A stretch of 64,000 nt of DNA from [Mycobacterium] crassicus (GTDB lineage: Bacteria; Actinomycetota; Actinomycetes; Mycobacteriales; Mycobacteriaceae), in contig NZ_CP084029.1 in the NCBI RefSeq assembly GCF_020181615.1, positions 2,680,630 through 2,744,629 on the forward strand, given 5' to 3'. The notes under the pieces were generated by a model. The model had not been told where the DNA came from. It was given only the letters and a program-made list of their open reading frames with translations, and ran no database searches. Within the stretch, counting starts at the first letter, position 1; every line of letters starts with the position of its first letter. Shown in pieces: positions 1 through 14,540 of this stretch. A program made the translations under genes and the position numbers.

Positions 1-1039
<1,039 letters not shown>

Positions 1040-1174
1040 AATGTCACCCTTCCGTGCCCTTTTCGCACTGTAAAAAAAGTTAGGCCGGGAGAATATATCG
1101 CCCGCATCCTCTACGTTCCTGAGCGCTGCCCCAGCCTGCGTCACAACCCCCGGCTCGCTACCGTAGCAGCGCCC

Positions 1175-2440
1175 TCACCCGTCGTGCCCACGCAGGAAGG
1201 CCGCGACCGCATCTACGATCCGGCTGGCCATCAATGTCTTGGATCCCGGCTCCAGTGCGGACTCGGTCCCGTCTGCGGCCAACAGCCACCCGTCATTGTG
1301 GTCCACCTCGAAGGCCCTGCCGTCCCCGACGGCGTTGACCACCAACAGATCGCATCCCTTGCGGCGCAGCTTCGCCCGTGCGTGGAACAACACGTCGCCG
1401 TTCTCGTCGCCGGTCTCGGCGGCGAACCCGACAATGGCCCGCATGTTGGGCAGCTGCCCTTCGCTGCGTGCCCGCACCGCACCGGCCAACACGTCGTCGT
1501 TGCGGACCAGATCGATGGTGGGCGGCTGGTCGTCCTCGCCGGGGCCCTTCTTGATCTTCGCCTGCGCCATCCGGGCCGGGCGGAAATCGGCGACCGCGGC
1601 GGCCATCACCAGCACGTGTGCCTCCGGGGCGTGTTTGGTGACCGCTTCGTGCAGCTGCGGGGCCGAGCTGACGCGGACCACGTCGACACCGGCCGGGTCG
1701 ATCAGACCGGCGGTGTGCGCGGAGATCAGGGTGACCTCGGCGCCGCGCTGGGCGGCCACCCGCGCCACCGCGTAGCCCTGCTTACCGGAGCTGCGGTTGC
1801 CGATGAAACGGACCGGGTCGATCGGCTCACGGGTTCCGCCCGCGGTCACCAGTACCTTGTGCCCGGCCAGGTCGTAGGACAGCGCGTCGGCCCGCTCCAG
1901 AAGCAGCGACGCGAAGGTGTTGATCTCCTCGGCCTCGGGCAGTCGGCCCGGCCCGGTGTCGGCGCCGGTCAGCCGTCCCGATGCGGGTTCGAGGACCACC
2001 GCACCGCGCGAACGCAACGTTGCCACGTTCGCTCTGGTGGCCGGGTGCTGCCACATCTCGGTGTGCATCGCCGGCGCGAACAGCACCGGGCAGCGGGCGG
2101 TGAGCAGGGTGGCGGTCAGCAGATCGTCAGCGCGTCCCGTAACCGCGCGGGCCAGCAGGTCTGCGGTGGCCGGGGCAACCACCACCAGGTCGGCCTGCTG
2201 ACCGATGGCGACATGCGGCACCTGCGGCACGTCGTCGAAGACCCCGGTGTGCACCGGGTTTCCGGAGAGCGCCTCGAAGGTGGCCGCCCCGACGAACCGC
2301 AGTGCGGATGCGGTCGGGACGACGCGCACCGAATGGCCGACCTCGGTCAGCTGCCGAACCACGGTGCACGCCTTGTAGGCGGCGATGCCACCGGAGACGC
2401 CGACGACGATCCGTTTAGGTTCCACGGGTATCGGCACCAC
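1175..2440 (-). CDS. coaBC: Bifunctional phosphopantothenoylcysteine synthetase/decarboxylase
   Basis: Catalyses two steps of coenzyme A synthesis: CoaB joins 4'-phosphopantothenate and cysteine, and CoaC decarboxylates the product. The N-terminal flavoprotein half shows IVVGVSGGIAAYKA and PAMHTEMW; the C-terminal synthetase half shows GGTREPIDPVRFIGNRSSGK, AAVADFRP and the KIKK dinucleotide motif. I chose the tandem GTG at 2435-2440 as start (VVPIPVEPKRIVVG), which gives 421 residues, close to the roughly 418 of M. tuberculosis; a longer frame would run back into rpoZ. It starts 16 bp after the rpoZ stop, so the two are likely cotranscribed. Confidence 0.95.
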   Translation of the reverse strand: MVPIPVEPKRIVVGVSGGIAAYKACTVVRQLTEVGHSVRVVPTASALRFVGAATFEALSGNPVHTGVFDDVPQVPHVAIGQQADLVVVAPATADLLARAVTGRADDLLTATLLTARCPVLFAPAMHTEMWQHPATRANVATLRSRGAVVLEPASGRLTGADTGPGRLPEAEEINTFASLLLERADALSYDLAGHKVLVTAGGTREPIDPVRFIGNRSSGKQGYAVARVAAQRGAEVTLISAHTAGLIDPAGVDVVRVSSAPQLHEAVTKHAPEAHVLVMAAAVADFRPARMAQAKIKKGPGEDDQPPTIDLVRNDDVLAGAVRARSEGQLPNMRAIVGFAAETGDENGDVLFHARAKLRRKGCDLLVVNAVGDGRAFEVDHNDGWLLAADGTESALEPGSKTLMASRIVDAVAAFLRGHDG

Positions 2441-2456
2441 CCGCCCCGAGCCCCTG

Positions 2457-2771
2457 CTACTCGCCTTCGGTGTATTCGAGCAGGTCGCCGTGGATCTCGC
2501 GCAGCGCGATCGACAGCGGCTTCTCCTGCAGACCGGGCTCGACCAGCGGCCCGACGTACTCGAGGATGCCCTCACCGAGCTGGTTGTAGTAGTCGTTGAT
2601 CTGGCGAGCCCGCTTGGCCGCGTAGATCACCAGCGCGTACTTGCTCGACGCGCGCTGCAGCAGCTCGTCGATGGGTGGGTTGGTGATGCCGAGCGGCGTG
2701 TCGTAGCCGCCGATGGACGCCGGGTCGAACTCTTCGACGTCGGTGGCCGCCTCGACCTGTGAGGTACTCAC
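2457..2771 (-). CDS. rpoZ: RNA polymerase omega subunit
   Basis: Small subunit that assists assembly and stability of RNA polymerase. The 104-residue product carries the mycobacterial omega core: [18 protein letters not shown], then [20 protein letters not shown] and a long conserved C-terminus ending in EYTEGE. The start is GTG at 2769-2771. The N-terminal 20 residues are variable and slightly shorter than in M. tuberculosis. It sits between gmk (82 bp upstream) and coaBC (16 bp downstream), the conserved mycobacterial order. Confidence 0.96.
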   Translation of the reverse strand: MSTSQVEAATDVEEFDPASIGGYDTPLGITNPPIDELLQRASSKYALVIYAAKRARQINDYYNQLGEGILEYVGPLVEPGLQEKPLSIALREIHGDLLEYTEGE

Positions 2772-2853
2772 TTAAGACATTCTCCTGGCTTGTGATGACT
2801 GAGCTTTGGATGACTGGGGTTCGGTCACGCCTGCTGACGGTGGTCCGGGCCGG

Positions 2854-3456
2854 TCAGACCGGACCCGGTGCGCTGTCCACCAGCAAGGATACCAATTCTG
2901 AGCAGGCGGTTTCCAATCGAGCGTTTACCACCACCCGGTCAAAGTCGCCTTGGGCCGCCAACTCGGTTCGCGCGGTGGCCAGGCGGCGTTCCATCACCTC
3001 CGCGGATTCGGTGCCGCGGCCGGCCAGCCTGGCCTGCAGAGTCTCCCAATCCGGGGGCGCCAAAAACACCGTGACAGCCTCGGGAAGCGCCTTCTTGATA
3101 GACCTGGCACCGGCCAGATCAACCTCGATCAGGACCGGTTTACCGGCCCGGGTCGCGTCCGCGACCGGGCCCGCCGGAGTACCCGATCGCTGCAGGCCGC
3201 CGTGGATGTCGGCCCACTCCAGCAACGCGTCGGCTTCGATCAACCGGTCGAACTCCTCCGGCGTCACGAACCGGTAGTCGACACCGTCGACCTCACCGGG
3301 CCTAGGCGCGCGAGTGGTGGCCGACACGCTGAAGTACAGGCTCGGCACCCGCTCCCGCAGGCAACGGACCACGCTCGACTTACCGACCGCGGATGGACCG
3401 GACAGCACCACGACGCGTCCCGCGTACCTGCTGTCCGGTCCTCCACCGGCATTCAC
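2854..3456 (-). CDS. gmk: Guanylate kinase
   Basis: Phosphorylates GMP to GDP with ATP. The P-loop GPSAVGKSS lies at residues 20-28, followed by [19 protein letters not shown], the GMP-binding signature, and then EWADIHGG. The length of 200 residues is usual for the family. ATG start at 3454-3456, only 7 bp after the mihF stop, so mihF and gmk are probably one transcript. Nothing odd was seen. Confidence 0.96.
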   Translation of the reverse strand: MNAGGGPDSRYAGRVVVLSGPSAVGKSSVVRCLRERVPSLYFSVSATTRAPRPGEVDGVDYRFVTPEEFDRLIEADALLEWADIHGGLQRSGTPAGPVADATRAGKPVLIEVDLAGARSIKKALPEAVTVFLAPPDWETLQARLAGRGTESAEVMERRLATARTELAAQGDFDRVVVNARLETACSELVSLLVDSAPGPV

Positions 3457-3463
3457 TGACGGA

Positions 3464-3781
3464 TCAGGAGAAGTCGAACTTCTCCAGCAGCGCCTTGCGC
3501 TGCCGGTCGCCCAGGCCGCGCAACCGGCGGGTGGGGGCGATCTCCAGTTCGGTCATGATCTCCTGCGCCTTGACCTTGCCGACCTTCGGCAACGCCTCCA
3601 GCAGCGCCGAAACCTTCATCTTGCCGAGGACCTCATCGGTCTCGGCGTCCTTGAGCACCTGCTTGAGATTGGTGCCGCCGCGCTTGAGCCGGTCCTTGAG
3701 CTCCGCCCGGATTCGACGCGCGGCCGCCGCCTTCTCCAACGCGGCGGCGCGCTGCTCGTCGGTCAACTGGGGAAGGGCCAC
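3464..3781 (-). CDS. mihF: Mycobacterial integration host factor
   Basis: Nucleoid-associated DNA-binding protein, known from phage L5 integration and essential in mycobacteria. The 105-residue product begins [20 protein letters not shown] and contains the helix-two-turn-helix core [20 protein letters not shown] followed by [10 protein letters not shown]. It starts at a GTG (3779-3781) with a strong GGAGGAAT ribosome binding site. The length equals that of the processed M. tuberculosis form, and the gene precedes gmk as expected. Confidence 0.95.
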   Translation of the reverse strand: MALPQLTDEQRAAALEKAAAARRIRAELKDRLKRGGTNLKQVLKDAETDEVLGKMKVSALLEALPKVGKVKAQEIMTELEIAPTRRLRGLGDRQRKALLEKFDFS

Positions 3782-4758
3782 GATTCCTCCGTATCGTCAT
3801 CATCGACAACGCCGATGTTTTCCTTGTCCCGGCCGGGTACTCCAGCCAGAGACGACGACCGTACCCACGCCGTCTGACGAAATCTAACCCCACCCCCCGT
3901 TTCCGGCTACAAATGCCCAGCGTGTGGCGTCGCCGCAGCGTGGTCCGACCCGAGTTGACCAAGATCGGGCGCCCCGGTCCAGGTGAGCCGCACCAGCCCG
4001 TTACGCGGCCCGAAAAACCCTGTTTGAGCTGGTGTTTTGATCCGATTCGCCTGGTCGGACGGGTGCCGCGCTTCGGCCCTACTGTCCCCGTCTGGGCAGG
4101 ACGGGGAATTCGTGGCATTGACTTCGCACCTCACGGCGTGTCGCGCGTGTCGAAACCGGTTTTCGGCCGCCCGGCGTCATCGCGGATCAGGGATGGGAGC
4201 CAGACGCGAAGGGCCCCGCAGGGCGCTGAACGGCTACCTGCCAGCCGCCAGAGCCGGTCGAACGGGTAACCCCGCCAGGCATGCGGTGCGATGAGTCGGC
4301 GGACGGCGTCAGGCCCCCGGATCCGGTGTCGTAGCCGGGCACGGGCGGTGGATCGGCCAGGATCAGCCGCTCACAGGCCCGGGCCCGCCGGTGAGTCCGC
4401 GACCGTTCATCGGCCAGGTGGTCTCTCCGCCGGATGTGGTCAGGCCGGGGTTCGAGCAGTCGGACCGGAATGGGTAGTCGTCGATCGACGGGCAAGGATG
4501 CGGGTTGGCGACGGCACGCCGAGGGCTCCGGTATCGGCTGCGCTGGTGGGGCGGCCTACCGGATGACCGGGCCATACCCCTCGAAATGCCGACCTGACGG
4601 CCCGGACACAGCTTTCCCTTCGGATCCCTTGATGAACCTCGTACCGCTCACTGCCCGTTGATATTTCACAGCGAGACGAGAATGCGTTGCCAGACTCTTC
4701 GAGGGTTGGGCCGACTAGGTTGGATCAAGATCAGCGAGAACGGAACGGAGTTGATGCC
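3782..4758. other. Gene-poor gap with no supported gene
   Basis: About 980 bp between mihF and a small secreted-protein gene. The left end must hold the mihF promoter; a TTAGAT hexamer on the minus strand near 3885 is a possible -10 element. Two short overlapping minus-strand frames at 4187-4575 give Pro/Gly-rich peptides (one reads PFRSDCSNPGLTTSGGETTW, the other ADPPPVPGYDTGSGGLTP). They could be two halves of a decayed secreted protein, but neither has a ribosome binding site or signal peptide that I can see. In M. tuberculosis a PE/PPE pair occupies this position; no trace of it is visible here. Confidence 0.5.
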
Positions 4759-5004
4759 ATGAACGCCCAACGCGTACTGTGCGCCGCTGCCCTGTCGGTG
4801 GGTGTTGCCCTGACCAGCCTCGTCGGTGTCGGAGTCGCGGTGGCGAATGCGGCCGGTCCGGCCTACATCGCCACCACCAAGGAGACCCCGACCCCGCAGC
4901 CGGTCCCCGGCCCAACGCTCAGCCACCACGACCAGAAGAAGCTCGACAAGTACCTCAAGAAGCACCCGGAGATCGCCGTGCCCAACCCGGGCGCACACCG
5001 GTAA
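4759..5004 (+). CDS. Small secreted protein, function unknown
   Basis: Encodes 81 residues. I chose the ATG at 4759 because GGAG lies 8 bases upstream and the protein then begins directly with a classical signal peptide: MNAQRV, a hydrophobic stretch of about 22 residues, then an Ala-rich cleavage region (VANAA) near residue 32. The mature part is a Pro/Thr stretch (KETPTPQPVPGPT) followed by a basic tail (DQKKLDKYLKKHPEI). I do not recognise a family. A strong hairpin follows 13 bp after the stop, so it is probably monocistronic. Confidence 0.75.
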   Translation: MNAQRVLCAAALSVGVALTSLVGVGVAVANAAGPAYIATTKETPTPQPVPGPTLSHHDQKKLDKYLKKHPEIAVPNPGAHR

Positions 5005-5017
5005 AGACTTGACCCGC

Positions 5018-5050
5018 AGCGGCGGGCCACCGTATCGGTGGCCCGCCGTT
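5018..5050 (+). terminator. Hairpin terminator after the small secreted-protein gene
   Basis: Stem GGCGGGCCACCG (5021-5032) pairs perfectly with CGGTGGCCCGCC (5036-5047) around a TAT loop, with up to three more pairs at the base. There is no T-run, as is common for mycobacterial terminators. Confidence 0.7.
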
Positions 5051-5386
5051 GGACTTCGTCGATTCGGCGCCTATCCGGCCAGTTGCACCGCCAGCTGGAT
5101 TTGGACGCCGAATTCCTCACACGGTCTCCGGGGGTTCCTGCGGTGACCGTAAACCACTTGGCAGCCAACATCTTTCATTGGCCAGAAGGGGCGCCGGCAA
5201 GAAGCCGGGAGCCCCCCGGAATGACGGCAACAATTAAGGGAAACCTGACCTTGGCGACGTTCAAGTCGCGGGTTACCCCCATAGGGTCTCCGTCAGGTGG
5301 ATGGTCCACCCGGGGGTATTTATTGGGGGGGATATGTGCATGGGCATTTCCGCTGAATACCTTTGCGGTAGCGAAAGTGGGAATTG
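5051..5386. other. Intergenic region upstream of the repeat protein gene
   Basis: 336 bp with no supported gene. It must hold the promoter and 5' leader of the 5387 gene. A short G/C-rich inverted segment (GGTGGATGGTCCACCC, near 5297-5312) followed by an AT-rich patch (GTATTTATTG) lies about 60-90 bp upstream of the start and is the most promoter-like part. Confidence 0.4.
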
Positions 5387-5818
5387 ATGAAAATGACGGC
5401 AATCGGCCATTCCGGCCGGTGGGCGCTGGCGGCGGCCACCGTCTTGACCCTCGGCGCCTTCGGGATCGGCGTGGCCGGCGCCGATCCCAATGACGGGATC
5501 AGCGGCGGTGCCGGCAACAACGGCGAGGCGAATGTCAACGTCGGGCCGTTCGGCGGTGGCATGAACGCCGGTAACAACGGCGGGTTCAACTTCGGCCCCA
5601 ACGGCATCGACGGTGGCGCCGGCCAGAACAACAGCGCCAACGTCAACATGGGACCGTTCGACGGCCGGGTGAACACCGGCGACAACGGCGGGTTCAACTT
5701 CGGCCCCAACGGCATCAACAGCGGGGGCGGCGAGAACAACAGCGCCAACGTCAACATGGGGCCCTTCGGCGGCGGCTACAACACCAACACCGAAGGCGGC
5801 GCCAACTTCGGCCGCTGA
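5387..5818 (+). CDS. Secreted Gly/Asn-rich protein with 36-residue tandem repeats
   Basis: About 143 residues. After a basic N-terminus comes a hydrophobic signal segment (WALAAATVLTLGAFGIGVAG) with a likely cleavage after AGA, then DPNDG, typical of exported mycobacterial proteins. The mature part is almost entirely 2.8 copies of a 36-residue unit: NNxxANVNxGPFxG..., then NGGFNFGPNGI and a GGG-type linker. No Cys is present. The start may be ATG 5387 or ATG 5393; AGTGGGA is the only purine-rich sequence upstream. It ends in an intrinsic terminator. The function is unknown; a surface or matrix role is a guess. The composition recalls PE-PGRS tails, but there is no PE domain. Confidence 0.75.
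   Translation: MKMTAIGHSGRWALAAATVLTLGAFGIGVAGADPNDGISGGAGNNGEANVNVGPFGGGMNAGNNGGFNFGPNGIDGGAGQNNSANVNMGPFDGRVNTGDNGGFNFGPNGINSGGGENNSANVNMGPFGGGYNTNTEGGANFGR
5516..5815 (+). repeat. 108-bp coding tandem repeat, 2.8 copies
   Basis: Units begin at 5516, 5624 and 5732 with a period of 108 bp (36 codons). The segment encoding NGGFNFGPNGI is nearly identical in units 1 and 2, and the ANVNMGPF segment is nearly identical in units 2 and 3. The third unit is truncated at 28 codons and ends in ANFGR. Confidence 0.85.
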
Positions 5819-5831
5819 CGGCGATCCAAGG

Positions 5832-5876
5832 CCTGCGTGGGTGGCCCCGGCCGCGGTTTACCCACGCAGGTCTTTT
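5832..5876 (+). terminator. Intrinsic terminator after the repeat protein gene
   Basis: CCTGCGTGGGT (5832-5842) pairs with ACCCACGCAGG (5860-5870), followed by TCTTTT, giving a classical stem plus T-rich tail on the plus strand. It separates this gene from the convergent pyrF. Confidence 0.8.
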
Positions 5877-5890
5877 CGCGGGCCGTGGGG

Positions 5891-6732
5891 CTACCCCGCG
5901 GCGGCCAGATACGCCACGGAGTCGCGCAGGCGCTCCCCCGCCGCGCGCAGCGCCGCGACGTCGGGACCGGCACGCAGGACTTCGCGGGAGACCGCGGGCA
6001 GCAACGTGCCCGGCGCGGCCCCGCCCAATCCGGCAAGATCGCCCGGCCGTCCGCCCTGCGCCCCGATGCCCGGGATCAGCACCGGGCCACCGAGGGCACT
6101 GAGGTCGGGCACCTCGAGCAGCGTGGCACCGACCACCACCCCGATCGAGCCGAGTTGCGACTCGGCCGAGCGGTTGGCCCTGTTCACTTCGGCCGCGGCG
6201 TCGACGATCGACTGCGCCACCGTCCGCCCGTCCCCCGCCAGTGCGCGTTGCACGCCCGCGCCTTCCGGGTTGGAGGTGGCGGCCAGCACGAAGACGCCGC
6301 GCTGGTGCGCGGCGGCGGTGTCCAGCAGTGGCTGCAATGACCCGAAGCCCAGGTACGGCGAGGCGGTCACCGCGTCGGCCGCCAGTGGCGAATCACCCGC
6401 CCAGGCGGCCGCATAGGCGGCCATGGTCGAACCGATGTCACCGCGTTTGGCGTCGGCCAGCACCAGCACACCGGCCTCGCCCAGCGCAGCGATGGTTCGC
6501 TCCAGCACGACGTAGCCGGCCGAACCGTACGACTCGAAGAATGCCACCTGCGGCTTGACCACGGCGAAGCCCGCGAACGCCGCAACGCAGGTATCGCTGA
6601 ACGTCGCCAGCCCATCGGCCGTCGCCGGCAGACCCCATGCGGCCAATAGTTCGGGGTGCGGGTCGATGCCCAGGCACAGCGGCCCGCGATCCGCCGTTGC
6701 CGCGGCCAGTCGTACCCCGAACGGGCGCGTCA

Positions 6733-6733
<1 letters not shown>
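5891..6733 (-). CDS. pyrF: Orotidine 5'-phosphate decarboxylase
   Basis: Last step of de novo UMP synthesis: decarboxylates OMP. The type 2 (actinobacterial) signature [10 protein letters not shown] is at residues 94-103 and contains the catalytic Asp/Lys network. GIDPHPELL and [11 protein letters not shown] earlier, and IPGIGAQGG later (phosphate binding), also match. The 280 residues are normal for this class. The GTG start (6731-6733) shares one base with the carB stop (TAGTG), so translation is coupled. It is the distal gene of the pyr operon. Confidence 0.96.
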
Positions 6734-10073
<3,340 letters not shown>

Positions 10074-10074
<1 letters not shown>

Positions 10075-11198
10075 TATTTCTCCCCTGCCATCAGGTCGAC
10101 GAACTGGTCGAACAGGTGTCCCGCGTCGTGCGGTCCGGCTGCGGCTTCCGGGTGGTACTGCACCGAGAAGGCCCGGCCGTCGACGAGCTTCACGCCCTCG
10201 ACCACCCCGTCATTGGCACAGGTGTGGCTGACCACCGCCGGCCCGAACGCGGTGTTAAAGGTCTCCCCTGCTTCTCCTTCCAGGGCGAAACCGTGGTTCT
10301 GCGCGGTCACCGCCACCCGGCCGGTTTCGTGGTCGATCACCGGGATATTGATGCCCCGGTGCCCGAACCTCAACTTGTAGGTGTTCAGGCCCAGCGCCCG
10401 ACCCAGAATCTGGTTACCGAAACAGATTCCGAACAACGGGATTCCGGCACCGAGCACCTCGCGGGTCAACGCCACCAACCGGTCGGCGGTGGCCGGGTCC
10501 CCGGGCCCGTTGGACAAGAACACCCCGTCGGGCTTGAGGTCGGCGAGCGCGGCGAAGTCCACCGACGACGGCATCACGTGGCAGCGGATACCCCGGCGGG
10601 TGAAGTTGCGCGGCGTGTTGATCTTGATGCCGAGATCCAGCGCGGCAACCGTGAACCGGTGCTCCCCATCGGGTTCCACCACATATTCGGCGTCGGTACT
10701 GACCTCACCGGTCAGGTCGGCGCCCAGCATCGACGGCTGTTCGCGGACCCGGCTCACCAGCTCCTCGGCCGGGGCGAGCGCGTCACCGGAGAACACCCCG
10801 GCCTTCATCGAGCCGTGGTTGCGCAGGTGCCGCACCACAGTTCGGGTGTCGACCCCGGCCAACCCGACGATGCCCTGGTTGACCAGTTCGTCGTCCAGGG
10901 TCCCGGTCGCCCGCCAGTTCGACGCACGCGGCGAAGGGTCGCGAACCACGTAGCCGGCCACCCAGATCTTCTCGTCGCGGCTCTCACTGTCCTCGCGGTT
11001 CCAGCCGGTGTTGCCGATCTGCGGGGCGGTGGCCACCAGGATCTGCCGGTGATAGCTGGGGTCGGTCAACGTCTCCTGATAGCCGGACATGGCGGTGGAG
11101 AACACCGCCTCGCCCAGGCTCTGGCCAACGGCCCCGAACGCCGTTCCGGTGAAGATCCGGCCGTCCTCAAGGACCAGGGCGGCCCGTGTGTTGCTCAT
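10074..11198 (-). CDS. carA: Carbamoyl-phosphate synthase small (glutaminase) subunit
   Basis: Class I glutamine amidotransferase that hydrolyses glutamine and channels ammonia to CarB. 374 residues: an N-terminal CPSase small-chain domain ([30 protein letters not shown]), then the glutaminase domain with the nucleophile Cys at residue 259 in [15 protein letters not shown], and the His/Glu dyad in [13 protein letters not shown] near the C-terminus. It overlaps the preceding membrane-protein gene by 4 bp and carB by 1 bp, so the whole operon looks translationally coupled. Confidence 0.97.
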
Positions 11199-11704
11199 TG
11201 CTCATCCTCCAGCCAGCGGGTGTATTCGGCACGGTCGTCGGCACGGAAGCCGACGTCTATCTCGGTGCCCGACGGCAACCGCCAACGGATCGCCAACACG
11301 CCGTCGTTGTTGCGAGTAGGGATGGCCCGGCCGGCGACGCCGCGTTCGGTACGGACCGCGATGATCGAGTCATCCGGTATCCAGATCGGACGGGCTCCGC
11401 TGCGCTGCACCATGATTCCCTCCGGATACCGGGTCAGCACGGCCTTGGTGCGATAGCCCAGGTCGGACACCACCACCCGGTCGTTCCACTTCGGGGCCAG
11501 GGTGCAGCCGAGATACAGCCCGCGAGTGGCGGCCACGGTCGGCGAACCCACTGTGTCGGGCACCGTCGGCAGTGTCCCGATCAAGGCGTCCTGCAGCTGT
11601 CCACGGTGCCGCCAGCCGCGCATCATCAACCGGATCACCACGCCGATGAGCACCACCAGCACCGCCGCGAAGATCAGCGATCCGATCATCGTGGGCGTGT
11701 TCAC
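11195..11704 (-). CDS. Membrane-anchored PH-like protein of the pyr operon (Rv1382 type)
   Basis: 169 residues with one N-terminal transmembrane helix ([20 protein letters not shown]) and a soluble beta-rich remainder ([52 protein letters not shown]) that resembles a bacterial PH domain. The function is unknown, but a homologue lies between pyrC and carA in M. tuberculosis, so it is a constant member of the mycobacterial pyrimidine operon. The GTG start overlaps the pyrC stop (GTGA), and its end overlaps carA by 4 bp. Confidence 0.85.
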   Translation of the reverse strand: MNTPTMIGSLIFAAVLVVLIGVVIRLMMRGWRHRGQLQDALIGTLPTVPDTVGSPTVAATRGLYLGCTLAPKWNDRVVVSDLGYRTKAVLTRYPEGIMVQRSGARPIWIPDDSIIAVRTERGVAGRAIPTRNNDGVLAIRWRLPSGTEIDVGFRADDRAEYTRWLEDEQ

Positions 11705-12993
11705 GCCGGTGACCTCCCGTCGCGGGCGGTCACCCGGCCGCGCAGCAGAGTCGCGGTGACGGTGGCCGGCAGCGTCATCGCCTCATACGGGGTGTTGTCC
11801 GACCGGCTGGCCAGCTGCGTTCCGGCGACCACCCAGCTCGCGTCGGGGTCCACCACCGTCAGGTTGGCCGGCTCGCCCACCGCCAGCGGGCGACCCTGGT
11901 CGGGCAGGCCAACGATCTCGGCCGGCCGCTCGCTCATCACCCGGGCCACGTCCCGCCAGCTCAACAGCCCGGGCTGCACCATGGTGGCGACCACCACGGA
12001 CAGCGCGGTCTGCAGGCCGAGCATCCCAGGCCGGGCGGCGGCGAATTCGCAGGACTTCTCCTGCTCGGCGTGCGGGGCGTGGTCGGTGGCGACGCAGTCG
12101 ATGACGCCGTCGGCCAGTGCCTGACGCAGCGCCTCGGTGTCGGAGGCCTCGCGCAGCGGCGGGTTGACCCGGTTCATTCCGTCGTAGTCGGCCAGCCGGC
12201 TGTCGTCGAGCATCAGATGATGTGGCGTGACCTCTGCGGTAACCGAAATACCTTGAGCCTTAGCCCATTTGAGAAGTTCGACCGTACCGGCGGTGGAGGC
12301 GTGACAGATGTGCAGGCGGGCACCGGCGTCGCGGGCCAGCAGGGCGTCGCGTGCCACGATCGACTCTTCGGCGACGCGCGGCCAGCCGGCCAGGCCCAGC
12401 CGGGCGGCGTTGGGGCCCTCGTGGGCGACCGAGCCGACGGTCAGCCGGGGTTCCTCGGCGTGCTGGGCGATCAGCACGCCCAGCCCGGTGGCGTATTCCA
12501 GGGCGCGGCGCATCACCAGCGGATCGGCCACACACACACCGTCGTCGGAGAACATCCGCACGCCCGCGGTGCCGGCGGCCATCATGCCCATCTCGGTCAG
12601 CTGTTTCCCGCCCAGTCCGACGGTGACCGCACCGACCGGGTGCACGTCGACCAGGCCGACCTGCCGGCCGCGCTGCCAGACGTGGTCGGTGACCACCGGG
12701 GAGTCGGCGACCGGCTCGGTGTTGGCCATCGCGAACACCGCGGTGTAGCCCCCCAGAGCCGCTGCCGCCGAGCCGGTTTCGATGTCCTCGGCGTATTCGC
12801 GGCCCGGTTCGCGCAGATGGGTGTGCAGGTCGACGAAGCCGGGCAGCAGCACCTGGCCGGGCGCATCGATGACCTCGCACTCGTCGGGAACGGACAGTCC
12901 GGTACCGATCTGCGCGATCTGGCCGTCCTCCACCAGGACATCGACCTGGTCGCCTTCGCCGTAACACCGCACGCCGCGAATCAGCACGCTCAC
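11701..12993 (-). CDS. pyrC: Dihydroorotase
   Basis: Zinc amidohydrolase that cyclises carbamoyl-aspartate to dihydroorotate. Class I type, 430 residues: metal ligands His57 and His59 in [13 protein letters not shown], further His residues in [10 protein letters not shown] and TPHHLMLDD, and the catalytic Asp in [14 protein letters not shown]. It overlaps pyrB by 4 bp and the downstream gene by 4 bp. Complete. Confidence 0.96.
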   Translation of the reverse strand: MSVLIRGVRCYGEGDQVDVLVEDGQIAQIGTGLSVPDECEVIDAPGQVLLPGFVDLHTHLREPGREYAEDIETGSAAAALGGYTAVFAMANTEPVADSPVVTDHVWQRGRQVGLVDVHPVGAVTVGLGGKQLTEMGMMAAGTAGVRMFSDDGVCVADPLVMRRALEYATGLGVLIAQHAEEPRLTVGSVAHEGPNAARLGLAGWPRVAEESIVARDALLARDAGARLHICHASTAGTVELLKWAKAQGISVTAEVTPHHLMLDDSRLADYDGMNRVNPPLREASDTEALRQALADGVIDCVATDHAPHAEQEKSCEFAAARPGMLGLQTALSVVVATMVQPGLLSWRDVARVMSERPAEIVGLPDQGRPLAVGEPANLTVVDPDASWVVAGTQLASRSDNTPYEAMTLPATVTATLLRGRVTARDGRSPA

Positions 12994-13958
12994 AGCTCTG
13001 CCTCCCCCGCCGACTCGCTACCCACCAGCAGATGGAACAGCACCGCCATCCGCACGTGCACGCCGTTGGAAACCTGTTGCAGGACCGCCGATTGCGGTGA
13101 GTCCGCCACCGACGAGGCGATCTCCATGCCGCGCAGCATCGGACCGGGGTGCAGCACCACCGCGTGGTCGGCCAGCATCGTCCGGCGCTTCTCCGAAAGT
13201 CCGTAGCGCACCGAGTACTCGCGCGTGGAGGGGAAGAACCCGCCGGTCATCCGTTCGGCCTGCACGCGCAGCATCAACACCGCGTCAGCGGCGGGCAGCT
13301 CGGCGTCGAAGTCATGCGAGACCGTCACCGGCCAGTCGGCCACTCCGGTCGGCAGCAGGGTCGGCGGCGCCACCAGCACCACCTCGGCGCCCAGCGTCGC
13401 CAGCAGGCTCACATTGGAGCGGGCCACCCGGCTGTGCACGATGTCACCGACGATCACCACGCGCCGGCCCTCGATACCGCCCAGCCTCTGGCGCAGGGTC
13501 AACGCGTCCAGCAGCGCTTGGGTGGGGTGCTCGTGGGTGCCGTCGCCGGCGTTGATCACCGACGGGCCCGTCTCCTCGGCACCTACGGCCCCCGCGGTCC
13601 AATCGGCGAGCAGGTGGGCTGCTCCCGAAGACGGGTGGCGGATGATCAGGGCGTCGGCGCCGGCGGCCCGCAGAGTGAGGGCCGTGTCGCGCAGCGACTC
13701 CCCCTTGCTGACCGAGGATCCCGACGCCGACACGTTGATCACGTCGGCACTCATCCACTTACCGGCCACCTCGAACGAGACGCGGGTGCGGGTGGAGTTC
13801 TCGTAGAACATGGTGATGACGGTCCGCCCGCGCAGGGTGGGCAGCTTCTTGACCTCGCGGCCCACCAGCGCCTGAGCGAACCGGTCGGCGTCGTCGAGGA
13901 TCGCGGTTGCCGCCTCGCGGGTCAGGTCCGCGGCAGCCAGCAGGTGCCTGGTCGTCAT
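12990..13958 (-). CDS. pyrB: Aspartate carbamoyltransferase catalytic subunit
   Basis: Condenses carbamoyl phosphate with aspartate. 322 residues with the carbamoyl-phosphate signature [13 protein letters not shown] (STRTR at residues 55-59) and [11 protein letters not shown] in the aspartate-binding half. No regulatory PyrI gene is nearby, as usual for actinobacteria. It overlaps pyrR by 4 bp upstream and pyrC by 4 bp downstream. Confidence 0.96.
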   Translation of the reverse strand: MTTRHLLAAADLTREAATAILDDADRFAQALVGREVKKLPTLRGRTVITMFYENSTRTRVSFEVAGKWMSADVINVSASGSSVSKGESLRDTALTLRAAGADALIIRHPSSGAAHLLADWTAGAVGAEETGPSVINAGDGTHEHPTQALLDALTLRQRLGGIEGRRVVIVGDIVHSRVARSNVSLLATLGAEVVLVAPPTLLPTGVADWPVTVSHDFDAELPAADAVLMLRVQAERMTGGFFPSTREYSVRYGLSEKRRTMLADHAVVLHPGPMLRGMEIASSVADSPQSAVLQQVSNGVHVRMAVLFHLLVGSESAGEAEL

Positions 13959-14527
13959 CGGGTGATCACCACCGCATCACGTCCGTCGTGTTCGGCCAAT
14001 AAGACGTGCACGCTCTCGCCGCGTGCGGTGGGTACGTTCTTGCCGACGTAGTCGGCGCGCACCGGAAGCTCACGGTGGCCGCGATCGACCAGCACCGCCA
14101 GTTGCACGATCCGGGGCCGGCCCACGTCGCGCAGCGCATCCAGCGCGGCCCGCACCGAGCGGCCTGCGTAGAGCACGTCGTCGACCAGGATCACCAGGGC
14201 ATCGTCGATACCGCCGGCCGGGATCGAGGTGGATTCCAGGGGCCGTGGCGGCTGACGCATCAGGTCGTCGCGGTACAGGGTGATGTCTAGGGCGCCGTGG
14301 CTTACCTCGACCCCACAGAATTCGCTGATCTTGGCGGCCAACCGCTGGGCCAGCGTGACCCCTCGGGTCGGAATGCCCAGCAGCACCACCCGGGGTGCGT
14401 TGGGATCGTCGGAGCCGTCGAGAGCAGTCTTCTCGATGATCTGATGTGCGATCCGAGAAACAGTGCGACCCACATCCGCCGAGGACATCAATTCCCGGTC
14501 GGTGCTGGAATTACCGGCAGCGCCCAT
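13955..14527 (-). CDS. pyrR: Pyrimidine operon RNA-binding regulator / uracil phosphoribosyltransferase
   Basis: Binds the pyr mRNA leader in response to UMP or UTP; the family also has uracil phosphoribosyltransferase activity. 190 residues with the PRPP-binding motif [10 protein letters not shown] at residues 115-124, [15 protein letters not shown] and [12 protein letters not shown]. The ATG at 14525-14527 gives MGAAG, the same N-terminus as the M. tuberculosis protein. First gene of the operon; its own leader contains a candidate PyrR hairpin next to the Shine-Dalgarno sequence (see 14541-14579), which suggests autogenous translational repression. Confidence 0.96.
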   Translation of the reverse strand: MGAAGNSSTDRELMSSADVGRTVSRIAHQIIEKTALDGSDDPNAPRVVLLGIPTRGVTLAQRLAAKISEFCGVEVSHGALDITLYRDDLMRQPPRPLESTSIPAGGIDDALVILVDDVLYAGRSVRAALDALRDVGRPRIVQLAVLVDRGHRELPVRADYVGKNVPTARGESVHVLLAEHDGRDAVVITR

Positions 14528-14540
14528 GCGAAACGCAGGA

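Noticed and set aside
5516..5815. CRISPR-like array
   Set aside because: The 108-bp periodic repeats are in frame inside a coding sequence with a signal peptide and terminator, with no spacers or cas genes.
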